A stretch of DNA of 34,684 nt, taken from the NCBI GenBank assembly GCA_022616515.1, contig JAKEEQ010000244.1, positions 1-34,684 on the forward strand. Reading direction: 5' to 3'. Shown one piece after another: positions 15,439 to 22,875 of this stretch. Every line of letters begins with the position of its first letter. Positions within the stretch are counted from its first letter, which is position 1. Under the pieces are notes generated by a model, which was given only the letters and a program-made list of their open reading frames with translations, searched no databases and was not told where the DNA came from. Position numbers and translations under genes: made by a program. The stretch is from Chloroflexota bacterium. Lineage in GTDB: Bacteria; Chloroflexota; Anaerolineae; Aggregatilineales; J027.

Positions 15439-15566
15439 CACAAAAGGGTGAAAGCATAATCGTCAGGCTTTACTGGCGGAAGTGTGTCCAACGCCACACG
15501 ACCGATAAGGCCGAAAATCACAAAAACAAAGGACATCCCTGCAATAGTCGCGACTGTCTCCCGCAT
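15438..15566 (-). CDS. 42-residue single-span membrane protein
   Basis: A small protein starting MRETVATIAGMSFVFVIFGL. One hydrophobic helix (about residues 6-25) is followed by a polar tail rich in Pro and Asp (DTLPPVKPDDYAF). Support comes from a strong ribosome site, AGGAGG five bases before the ATG at 15566, and from a terminator hairpin directly after the stop. I recognise no family. It may be a small regulatory or complex-stabilising membrane peptide, but that is only by analogy. It lies divergent from the large secreted protein at 15756. Confidence 0.6.
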   Translation of the reverse strand: MRETVATIAGMSFVFVIFGLIGRVALDTLPPVKPDDYAFTLL

Positions 15567-15712
15567 CTTTTCCTCCTGTTTTCTCAAGCCGAACCAGTCT
15601 ACCGCCTCTACAGTAGTGTCTTCCATCACCTGAATCGAGACGAAATGTCAGGTAAGCGTCAGCAGGCGTTGAGAAGTCACAGGGCTGTATCAATGCAACG
15701 TATACAAACCCC

Positions 15713-15721
15713 TGCTATTAT
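15713..15721 (+). promoter_or_regulatory. Extended -10 promoter of the secreted protein gene
   Basis: TGCTATTAT is an extended -10 element (TGn plus TATTAT) with only a weak -35. It would start RNA near 15728, just ahead of the GGGAGGA ribosome site at 15741, which supports the TTG start at 15756. Confidence 0.5.
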
Positions 15722-15755
15722 GGAAGAGATTGACATTTCTGGGAGGAACGTAAAC

Positions 15756-17321
15756 TTGAAACACAAATTGATCTTACTGCTCATTGTCATTCTGTCACTG
15801 ATCGGGGCATTGATCGCTCAGGCCACGCCACCTCAACAAAACGTTGATGATGGGTCACCTCCAGCTATCATTGACTTCAGTGCCTCTGTTGACAGCATCA
15901 CTTTTGCCGACCTTGAGGCAGGTGAGACCGAGGTCGAGTTAAGCTGGCGGCTTCACAATTTTGATCGTGAACGATATGACATGATCATCGAGCACTATTT
16001 TCTCAACGAATGGCTGGTGATGAGTGCGGCAGATGTTGCCGAAGGGTCCGAGAGAACTGTCCTCGTTCATCATGGCACTTTTGGCCCGATTACCTATCGC
16101 TTGAGCATCCTCGACAGCGACGACAACACGATCCGTCCCGGCGAAGAAACGGTGATTGAGGAGTGGGTTCTCACGATCCCGTACGAAGAACCACCTGAAG
16201 ACGCCGAAGCACCAACCATCAGCGAGTTCGTGGTCACGGTTGACAGTTTTAATCGCGCCGACCTCGGTGACAATACACCTCTGCCCGTGCGCTGGGTGGT
16301 TGAAAACCGCACAGCGACCACCCATATCGTCTTCGAACAAATCTTCGAGAGTGGTGGTAACACGGTGAATATTGAACTCCCACGGGAACTGTTGTGGATT
16401 CCATCGGAAGGCGAAGGAGCGGTTGACCCGGTTGATGAATCGGGGATTGATGCAATCAATATTCAAATGAAGCTGGTTGACATCCGGGATGACTCGGTGC
16501 TGGATACTGTGGATGTGCTCGTGCCTATTATCGGTTCCGCACCGACCGGAACCGTCTCATCCAGCGCGACACGAACCCCGGCAACGCCTGTCGTAACGCC
16601 ATCGCCCACATCCGAGTCTACCGCACGGATCATTAATTTTAGCGGCACGGAAGTTGCGGATCGCGAGAGCGAAATCTTCCTGGAGTGGGAAGTGGAAAAT
16701 GCAGAGTCTATCAGCATCACCCGCCTGTCACAGGGTGGACAGGTGTTCCTTGAAAGCATCGCCAGTGACCTGCCCGCGCAGGGCGTCTATGAATACACGC
16801 TGCCCAATGAATATTCAACCAACGCTGAATTCGTGCTGATTGCCACTGATGATCAGGACCGCGAAGCATATGCCTTCCACCGGATTGAATTGAACTGCCC
16901 ATTTGACGAATCACTCACCGATACCTGTCCATTTTCCCGGACGGTTGGCGTGCTGGCAGCCTATCAGCCATTTGTGGGCGGTTATATGCTGTGGCGGGCT
17001 GATACCCAGCAGATTTATGCAGTGTATAACGGTGGCAGTTATGAGATTTTTCCAGATACGTTTACGGAAGGTGAGGACCTCGGAATTGAGGAGGAACCAC
17101 CGGACGGACTGTTTGCGCCAATCCGCGGATTCGGCAAGGTTTGGGCCGACAATCCGGGTGTGCGCGAAACGCTTGGCTGGGCAACTGCACCGGAACTGGG
17201 TTACAACTCAACGGTTGAGCTGCTGCTGGTGCCGCAACGTCCCAACACGGTTTTGATGGTGCTGCCGGACAGTACCATTCTGCAGTTGGGTGCCTTTGGC
17301 TGGGAGCTGATTGAGCCGTAA
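15756..17321 (+). CDS. Secreted multidomain protein with Ig-like modules and a C-terminal LGFP-like domain
   Basis: A 521-residue exported protein starting at TTG 15756, placed 9 bases after GGAGG. Residues 1-22 are a signal peptide (KHKLILLLIVILSLIGALI) with no lipobox. Two related beta-sandwich modules follow, starting IIDFSASVDSITFADLEAGE and ISEFVVTVDSFNRADL. Next is a Thr/Pro/Ser linker (about 325-350), then a third module (IINFSGTEVADRESEIFLEWEVENA). The C-terminal 130 residues hold a conserved module with GYMLWRADTQQIYAVYNGG and NPGVRETLGWATAPELG, resembling LGFP-type surface repeats. A role on the cell surface is likely; binding partners are unknown. A terminator follows at 17331. Confidence 0.82.
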   Translation: MKHKLILLLIVILSLIGALIAQATPPQQNVDDGSPPAIIDFSASVDSITFADLEAGETEVELSWRLHNFDRERYDMIIEHYFLNEWLVMSAADVAEGSERTVLVHHGTFGPITYRLSILDSDDNTIRPGEETVIEEWVLTIPYEEPPEDAEAPTISEFVVTVDSFNRADLGDNTPLPVRWVVENRTATTHIVFEQIFESGGNTVNIELPRELLWIPSEGEGAVDPVDESGIDAINIQMKLVDIRDDSVLDTVDVLVPIIGSAPTGTVSSSATRTPATPVVTPSPTSESTARIINFSGTEVADRESEIFLEWEVENAESISITRLSQGGQVFLESIASDLPAQGVYEYTLPNEYSTNAEFVLIATDDQDREAYAFHRIELNCPFDESLTDTCPFSRTVGVLAAYQPFVGGYMLWRADTQQIYAVYNGGSYEIFPDTFTEGEDLGIEEEPPDGLFAPIRGFGKVWADNPGVRETLGWATAPELGYNSTVELLLVPQRPNTVLMVLPDSTILQLGAFGWELIEP

Positions 17322-17330
17322 CAATCATTA

Positions 17331-17361
17331 CCCCCTCGACGCCTGGTCGAGGGGGATTTTT
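17331..17361 (+). terminator. Intrinsic terminator
   Basis: CCCCCTCGA (17331-17339) pairs perfectly with TCGAGGGGG (17347-17355), followed by ATTTTTATAA. It ends the secreted protein gene. Confidence 0.88.
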
Positions 17362-17380
17362 ATAATGATGAGAGAGCTTC

Positions 17381-17445
17381 GGACAGCATGGATGCTGTCC
17401 CTACGATTAGCCATGAATCCCGTAGGGACGCCATATATGGCGTCC
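17381..17445. repeat. Inverted pair of GGAC palindromes (REP-doublet-like)
   Basis: GGACAGCAT-GG-ATGCTGTCC (17381-17400) and the perfect 20-base palindrome GGACGCCATA/TATGGCGTCC (17426-17445) face each other through CCTACG...CGTAGG. The stems differ from those at 14494-14557, but the plan is the same. Confidence 0.65.
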
Positions 17446-17510
17446 GCCAAGTAATGCAACTAACCGTCAACTTTTTGCGACTGCCGATAACGATAATTCT
17501 TAAATCGGCC

Positions 17511-18755
17511 CTAGCCCCTGACCGGAATCACCAACTCCTTGTGCAGCGGCGTGATCGACTCCGCCGTGCCGTCCTCGTTGATGACAATCGTATCTTCCAG
17601 CCGGATGCCAAAATTCTTATCGGGGTAGTAGATGCCGGGTTCAATCGTGAAGACGTTGCCGATTTCGACCTTCTCGCCCGTTTTGTCGTTGTCAATTTCG
17701 GAAATGTAGGGGCGCTCATGTACTTGCAACCCCACGCCATGTCCGAGCACAGACCCGCATGCCCCGATCTGGGTGCCGGGATGTGAGCGCGGTGTTTCAT
17801 AGCCGTACTCTTCCATCATGTCGTAGTTCATGAGATTGTATTTACCCACCATCTCACCAACTTGCAGCGACTCAACAACCGTGTTGATAACCGTCACTGT
17901 GTGGTCAAAGGCGCGCTCGACATCGGCGGGGGGACCTCCAATCGACCATGTGCGAGTCATGTCGTGATAATAGCCGGTGTTGATGTCTTTGGGGAACAGG
18001 TCGAAGACAATGGTATGTCCCACTTCCAGCACCGTATCGGCATGGCCTGCACTGTGCGGAAAACCGCCATCGCGCCCCGGGGCGAAGATCATCCCCAGCG
18101 GGTCTTCGAGGTCACGCTCCAGTAGTTGGCGGCGCACAAATCGTTTGACATCGCCTACCGTTAGCGGATTGCCCTCGCCGTTGACCAGCACTCCATTCGC
18201 GGCACGGTGACCGGCAATGAAATCCCATGTCGCCTGCATAACGTCACAGGTCCGCTGGCCGATGTCGCGCAAAATGGCGATTTCAGCCGCGTCTTTGGTG
18301 CGTACCGCTTCACCAAACAGCGTGTTCATCCGCTCGCCCTTAAAGGTGATGTTCTCAAAGCGCGCGTCAATTAACTGCATGAACTCCCACGAGGCCCCTA
18401 ATTCTCCAAAACCGTAGAGGCCAATGGTCCCCTCGGTGATGCCAAATAGATTGAACATGCGCCGAAAAAACTCAATGGATCGCTCGTCAATATCGTCAAT
18501 CTGCCAAAGCTCATGGGCTTTGATGTCGGCTTCATAGGTCAGGATTTTTAGGCCGCTGGCTCTGGCTTCCTCGGCCTCCATTGACGCCATGATACCGACA
18601 GCGGGTTTGCCGCGTAATTTGACAATCGTTCCATTTACAAAGCTGGTCACGCCGGGCAGCATATAGCGGCGGAATGGATTTTCCGTTTCTCCTCCCGGAA
18701 TGATAAACGCATCCAATCCACGGACTTCCATCAATCGATCAATATCAGCGCGCAT
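17511..18755 (-). CDS. M24-family metallopeptidase (Xaa-Pro aminopeptidase/prolidase-like)
   Basis: A 414-residue cytoplasmic peptidase with the creatinase N-domain (1-150) and a pita-bread catalytic domain (about 155-410). All five metal ligands appear in place: D252 (IVFDLF), D265 (YYHDMTRTW), H339 (LGHGVGLQVHERPYI), E372 (FTIEPGIYY) and E387 (IRLEDTIVI). Such enzymes cleave the residue before proline in peptides or dipeptides using two metal ions. AGGAG precedes the ATG at 18755. It is the last gene of a minus-strand run: M23 peptidase, glutaredoxin-like protein (12 bases upstream), then this one, so co-transcription is likely. Confidence 0.93.
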   Translation of the reverse strand: MRADIDRLMEVRGLDAFIIPGGETENPFRRYMLPGVTSFVNGTIVKLRGKPAVGIMASMEAEEARASGLKILTYEADIKAHELWQIDDIDERSIEFFRRMFNLFGITEGTIGLYGFGELGASWEFMQLIDARFENITFKGERMNTLFGEAVRTKDAAEIAILRDIGQRTCDVMQATWDFIAGHRAANGVLVNGEGNPLTVGDVKRFVRRQLLERDLEDPLGMIFAPGRDGGFPHSAGHADTVLEVGHTIVFDLFPKDINTGYYHDMTRTWSIGGPPADVERAFDHTVTVINTVVESLQVGEMVGKYNLMNYDMMEEYGYETPRSHPGTQIGACGSVLGHGVGLQVHERPYISEIDNDKTGEKVEIGNVFTIEPGIYYPDKNFGIRLEDTIVINEDGTAESITPLHKELVIPVRG

Positions 18756-18767
18756 TCGTGGTTTCTC

Positions 18768-19136
18768 CTAAAAAACACCAGCAATTTCAAGGATAAGATA
18801 AAGCAGCACAAGCAGCGGTGCAATCTGCACCAGCAGCATCGCCCGCGCCATGAGATAGGCCATCACGATGGCGGAGCGGGAAGGTTGGCAACCCAGCGTC
18901 GCTAACTTCGCAATCAGGATTTTGTTGGAGGGTTCCGTGAGTGTACTCCCATCTGGAAAAACGACCGTTGGAACGCTCTCATTGCCATGATTAATGGTTC
19001 GAACCTGCGTACGGGCATCTTTATCCTGGAGAATATCGATGTATTCGAACGGTGCGCCCGAATTTTGCAGCAGTACTTTGGCAGGACGAACCATCAAACA
19101 GCCGGGATGTCCGTATAACGCGATTTTGTTATCCAC
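18768..19136 (-). CDS. Glutaredoxin-like protein with C-terminal membrane helix
   Basis: A 122-residue protein. Residues 1-80 have the glutaredoxin fold: strand KIALYGHPG, active-site segment GCLMVRPAKVLL, and the cis-proline loop ESVPTVVFPDGSTLTEP that binds glutathione or mycothiol. The first Cys (C13) is kept, but the second position of the CxxC is Val, so it is a monothiol type. Residues about 92-121 form a membrane helix (LLVQIAPLLVLLYLILEIAGVF), which is unusual for this family. It starts at GTG 19136 with AGGA 9 bases before. It may reduce mixed disulfides at the inner face of the membrane. The neighbours are two peptidase genes. Confidence 0.82.
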   Translation of the reverse strand: MDNKIALYGHPGCLMVRPAKVLLQNSGAPFEYIDILQDKDARTQVRTINHGNESVPTVVFPDGSTLTEPSNKILIAKLATLGCQPSRSAIVMAYLMARAMLLVQIAPLLVLLYLILEIAGVF

Positions 19137-19199
19137 AACTCATATTCCTGACATGCATAATTATGTGTGGATTTTACTCTATTTTGGTCTAACTATTCA

Positions 19200-20170
19200 C
19201 TAATTCTCAGGAGTCACATAGGTCCCGCGTGATAGAATCTTCTCTTCAATGTTGTCAAACTGCACGGGCAGAGCATCCCCGGCGAAAATGAGCGGGGCGG
19301 CCTGTACATGATAATGCAGATGCGGGCCAAAGGAATTTCCCGAATTTCCTAATTTGCCTATCACCTGACCTTGCTCAACACTGTCGCCCTGCTTCACTAC
19401 CACCGAACCGTGCTTCAGGTGGCACAGCATACTGAACTCACCTGTCATGTGATCAATCACCACACAGTTTCCCGCTCCGGCCCATACGGGTTCCGGCAAA
19501 TTCCTGAACAATTCCGGCTCGACCAGCCCGGCGGTCGGATTATCCGGCACATCATTTCGAGCGTAGGTGACCACGCCGCCTGCCGGGGCGATGATGTCCT
19601 GATCCCAGCCCGCCATGGACGTATTGGTGTATTCGGGCGCGGTCATGATGGCATAGGTTGGTGTTAGGCCAAATGCGTCAAAGGCAAACTGTGAACTCCA
19701 GTTGCTATGTCCACCATTGTTGACATACCCCTGCAAGATAATGCACGGGATTTTCAGCGGAAAGATAAGTTTTACCTTCTGCGGGTAGACACTGACCGGA
19801 GCATCCAGTACGTCTTCGATTTCACCGTCCGGTGTTTCCAATATCAGCCGTAATCGCATCCGATTGACGAACAGCGCAACTGGCACTCGGAAAGACAGGC
19901 GCAGGTCAAATGCTTCTTCCAGATTGGTATGCCAGACGGCAGCATCGGGGGCGAGTCCGGGGACAGCTTGAAGCGGATGCCTTTTACAGCGTCCAGATAT
20001 TTTTCAGTGCAGTGGACGGATTCCACCACCAATTCATCGTTCATCAGGTCAACGTGGAGATGTTTAGGCGTTTCGTCCTTCATCACCAGCAGATGGAAAA
20101 ACCAACTTTCGGTTGGTTCATGTCCGGGATCGGGTGTTTTGTAGATATTTAGTGGAATGGTCTTTAACAT
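19200..20170 (-). CDS. M23-family peptidase (LytM-like), frameshifted
   Basis: The C-terminal half is an M23 domain: GGHSNWSSQFAFDAFG (H and D zinc ligands), the beta hairpin with IIAPAGGVVTYA, VIDHMTGEFSMLCHLKHGSV, and NSFGPHLHYHV with the catalytic HLH. M23 enzymes cut peptidoglycan cross-bridges or act as inactive scaffolds. The N-terminal part (MLKTIPLNIYKTPDPG...) lies in a different frame, from the ATG at 20170 to about 19950. Adding one C to the run of five at 19947-19951 (minus strand) joins the two into SPDSPPDAAVWHTNLEEAF, giving about 323 residues. So this is a one-base deletion, either real or a sequencing error. No signal peptide is visible, which is odd for an M23 protein. Confidence 0.8.
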
Positions 20171-20234
20171 AGATACCTTGCCTTCCCTCTTCGTAGCTAT
20201 TACGATTGAGCAGGCGTTAAGGTTTAAGGAACTT

Positions 20235-21782
20235 ATGAGTAAAAACGGGTATCTGTATGTAACGGTATTTACCAGCGGGATGACGACACTTGCCATCGAA
20301 CTGACGGCATCGCGCCTGCTGGGCAACATTTTTGGCACGAGCAATCTGGTGTGGGCTAACATCATTGGCCTGATGCTCATTTATCTCACGGTTGGCTATT
20401 TTATCGGCGGGCGCTGGGCGGACCGCTCCCCCTATCACCACACCCTCTACCAGATCATCATTCTGGGGGCGTTCTTGAGCGGGGTCGTGCCGCTTATTTC
20501 GCGCCCGGTGCTGCGTTTTGCCGCTGAAGCGGTCAACAATCTGGAGGCCGGGCTGGCATTAGGATCATTTATCGGCGTTCTGGTGCTGTTCTCGGTCCCG
20601 GTGACACTGCTCGGCACCGTATCGCCCTTCGCTATCCGCCTCGCCATTGAGAACAAAGAAAAGGCCGGGCAAGTCAGCGGCAGCATCTACGCCCTGAGCA
20701 CACTCGGCAGCATCGTTGGCACATTTTTGCCCGTGCTGGTGATTACCCCGGCGGTCGGAACCACGCGCACCTTTCTCGTTTTTTCGGGGATATTATTGCT
20801 GGTGGCCTTCATCGGCCTGTGGCGCACCCGCCGCGCGGCAATTTTCCGCTGGCTGTGGATACCGCCCGTGCTCATCATTCTCGCGGCCTTAACCTTAAGC
20901 GGTCCTGTCAAACCCCCGCCGCCCGGCATGACACTCCTCTATGAAAAAGACTCGGCGTACAATCTCATCCAGATTGTCGAAGAAGATGACGGCACGCGCT
21001 ACCTGCTGCTCAATGAGGGTCAGGGGTATCATTCGCAGTGGCATCCGGAGCAAATTTATTACCGCCGCACATGGGGCTATTTTCTCGTCGGGCCATATTT
21101 CAATCCAAATCACACCCCGCAGGACGTAGATAATCTGGCGATTATTGGGCTGGCGGGGGGCACGATTGCCCGCCAATATACCCATGTTTATGGCGATATT
21201 CCCATTGACGGCATCGAAATCGACCCGGAAATCGTGGAAGCCAGCCGCCAATATCTGGGCCTGACCATGCCCAACCTCAACGTCATTATTCAGGATGGGC
21301 GTTATGCCTTCAACCAGCAAGACAAGCGATACAGCGTGGTCGGCATTGATGCCTATCGCGTGCCGTATGTCCCCTGGCATCTCACCACCGTTGAGTTCTT
21401 TGAAGAGATTCGCGACAAGTTGACGAATGATGGGGTGGTGATTATCAATGTGGGCCGTACTCGCGATGACCGCCGATTGGTGGAGGCAATGGCAAACACC
21501 ATGCAGCAGGTCTATCCATCATTGTATGCAATGGATGTGCCGGAGTCGTTCAACACAATTCTGGTCGCCACCAACCAGCCCACACAGGTCGAAAATCTGA
21601 CCGCCAATATTGAAGCACTCGACCGCGACACATATCCGCTGCTCTATACCGTCCTGACCACCGCCCGCGATACGCTCGTGCCAGTCGTGACATCCGATGT
21701 GCTATTCACCGACGATCATGCTCCGGTCGAGCAAATCGTGGACGATATGGTGATCGACTATTTACTGGAAGGCGAAGGTTAG
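20235..21782 (+). CDS. Membrane protein fused to a spermidine synthase-like domain
   Basis: A 515-residue protein. The first half (about 1-225) has six or seven hydrophobic segments and motifs of fused polyamine synthases (TVFTSGMTTLAIELTASRLL, FGTSNLVWANIIGLMLIYLT). The second half is a spermidine synthase-like methyltransferase fold: AIIGLAGGTIARQYTHVYG (ligand loop), IDGIEIDPEIVEAS, VIIQDGRYAF, GIDAYRVPYVPWHLTTVEFFEEI and DGVVIINVGR. Soluble spermidine synthases transfer an aminopropyl group from decarboxylated SAM to a diamine; the membrane-fused group is poorly characterised. The start at 20235 follows AAGGA by 4 bases. The next gene overlaps the stop, suggesting coupling. It is divergent from the M23 gene across 64 bases. 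Confidence 0.88.
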   Translation: MSKNGYLYVTVFTSGMTTLAIELTASRLLGNIFGTSNLVWANIIGLMLIYLTVGYFIGGRWADRSPYHHTLYQIIILGAFLSGVVPLISRPVLRFAAEAVNNLEAGLALGSFIGVLVLFSVPVTLLGTVSPFAIRLAIENKEKAGQVSGSIYALSTLGSIVGTFLPVLVITPAVGTTRTFLVFSGILLLVAFIGLWRTRRAAIFRWLWIPPVLIILAALTLSGPVKPPPPGMTLLYEKDSAYNLIQIVEEDDGTRYLLLNEGQGYHSQWHPEQIYYRRTWGYFLVGPYFNPNHTPQDVDNLAIIGLAGGTIARQYTHVYGDIPIDGIEIDPEIVEASRQYLGLTMPNLNVIIQDGRYAFNQQDKRYSVVGIDAYRVPYVPWHLTTVEFFEEIRDKLTNDGVVIINVGRTRDDRRLVEAMANTMQQVYPSLYAMDVPESFNTILVATNQPTQVENLTANIEALDRDTYPLLYTVLTTARDTLVPVVTSDVLFTDDHAPVEQIVDDMVIDYLLEGEG

Positions 21783-21784
21783 TG

Positions 21785-22525
21785 ATGACAACGAATACAG
21801 AAGCAACCACACTGTCCGAAGAAGATGTGAAGCCGCTGCTGATGCCGCAGTGGCTGCAAACCATCTTGCAGGGCATCATTATCCTGACCGTGCCATTTGT
21901 GCTGGTGCTTGGCAGTGTTCGCCTCGCCATGACCGAGCAGTTTCTGGCCCTTGAATACCAGCGTCCCGGCTTCCCGGCAGACCCGTATGGTTTCTCAACG
22001 GCAGACCGGCTGGAATATGGCCCCTATGGCATTGAGTACATTTTGAGCAATGAGGACATCAGTTTTCTGGGCGACCTTGAAATTGACAGCGAACCGGCTT
22101 TTAACCCCCGCGAACTCGATCATATGGAAGATGTGCAAACCGTCACCCGCATCGCTATTCAGGTGTTGATGCTGACCGGGGGATTGTTTGTTTTGAGTAT
22201 CATCCTGCTCATCCGCAAACCGGAGACTCGTCCGCTGGTTTTCGAGAGCCTGCGGCGCGGGGCATATTTCACCTTTGCCATGATTGCCATCTTAGTCGTT
22301 GGCGTTGTGCTCAACTGGAACTATTTTTTCACTCAGTTCCATAACACTTTTTTCGCCGAGGGTACGTGGCAATTTTCGCGCAGTGATACGCTCATCCGGC
22401 TGTATCCAGAACAATTCTGGCAGGATGCGGCGCTGTTCATCGGCGGGGTGACAATTCTGGGAGCGGCGCTGTTTATTGTGTCGCCAGCTATCTGGCAGCG
22501 GTTTGAAGCATCGCCGGATGCGTAA
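21785..22525 (+). CDS. DUF1461/TIGR01906 integral membrane protein, Lit-like
   Basis: A 246-residue protein with four membrane helices (about 27-50, 123-143, 160-180 and 218-238) and a large outer loop between the first two. It has the two family signatures: ELDHMEDVQ with H113, and FTQFHNTFF with H186 followed by GTWQFSRSDTLIRLYPEQFW. The Lit lipoprotein intramolecular transacylases of Firmicutes belong to this family and use two conserved histidines to move an acyl chain within diacylated lipoproteins, making lyso-form lipoproteins. That function is inferred here. GAAGG lies 6 bases before the ATG at 21785; GTG 21782 is an alternative. It is coupled to the spermidine synthase-like gene. Confidence 0.85.
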   Translation: MTTNTEATTLSEEDVKPLLMPQWLQTILQGIIILTVPFVLVLGSVRLAMTEQFLALEYQRPGFPADPYGFSTADRLEYGPYGIEYILSNEDISFLGDLEIDSEPAFNPRELDHMEDVQTVTRIAIQVLMLTGGLFVLSIILLIRKPETRPLVFESLRRGAYFTFAMIAILVVGVVLNWNYFFTQFHNTFFAEGTWQFSRSDTLIRLYPEQFWQDAALFIGGVTILGAALFIVSPAIWQRFEASPDA

Positions 22526-22561
22526 CACAGTTAATACATCGTTTCGGGTGCGCTGGCTGGC

Positions 22562-22581
22562 GGACGCCATCTATGACGTCC
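22562..22581. repeat. GGACG palindrome, degenerate copy
   Basis: GGACGCCAT pairs with ATGACGTCC (one mismatch) and is followed by CCATTGGTGTAAAG. The GTGTAAAG flank also follows the copy near 29650, and its complement precedes the copy at 22827, so the unit includes flanking bases. The 22526-22875 gap holds only repeats. Confidence 0.5.
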
Positions 22582-22632
22582 CATTGGTGTAAAGAGAATA
22601 GTCGCTGTTGTATAAGGAAAAACGGCTCATTT

Positions 22633-22742
22633 GCACCGGAGGATAAATCCTCCGGCTAGCGAAAACAAAAGTGCACTGAAGGCACTCAAAAATCCCTTTA
22701 GTGGATTTGGCCTTGCTTAGCACTCGATTTTAATCGGGTGTG
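22633..22742 (+). repeat. Three-hairpin interspersed repeat, copy 2
   Basis: The order of hairpins matches copy 1: CCGGAGGATAAATCCTCCGG (22636-22655), a degenerate middle hairpin (22672-22705, TAGTGGA conserved), and CTCGATT/AATCGGG (22723-22738), closed by GCAC/GTGT. Hairpin 1 has an entirely different stem from copies 1 and 3 but keeps perfect pairing. Confidence 0.7.
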
Positions 22743-22826
22743 TTAGCCACAGCAGCCCGATGGGCAAGATACGACTGCCTGTTTGCCCGCTCCTGGAGCC
22801 ATCTTGTGCGTAAGTTTACACCTACA

Positions 22827-22846
22827 GGACGCCCCGTTGGGCGTCC
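22827..22846. repeat. GGACG palindrome
   Basis: GGACGCCC-CGTT-GGGCGTCC is a perfect hairpin, preceded by TTTACACCTACA and followed by CTAC. It lies just after the stop of the minus-strand kinase gene and may act as its transcript end. Confidence 0.6.
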
Positions 22847-22875
22847 CTACATCAGCCATCGTGTGTTTGTAAACG

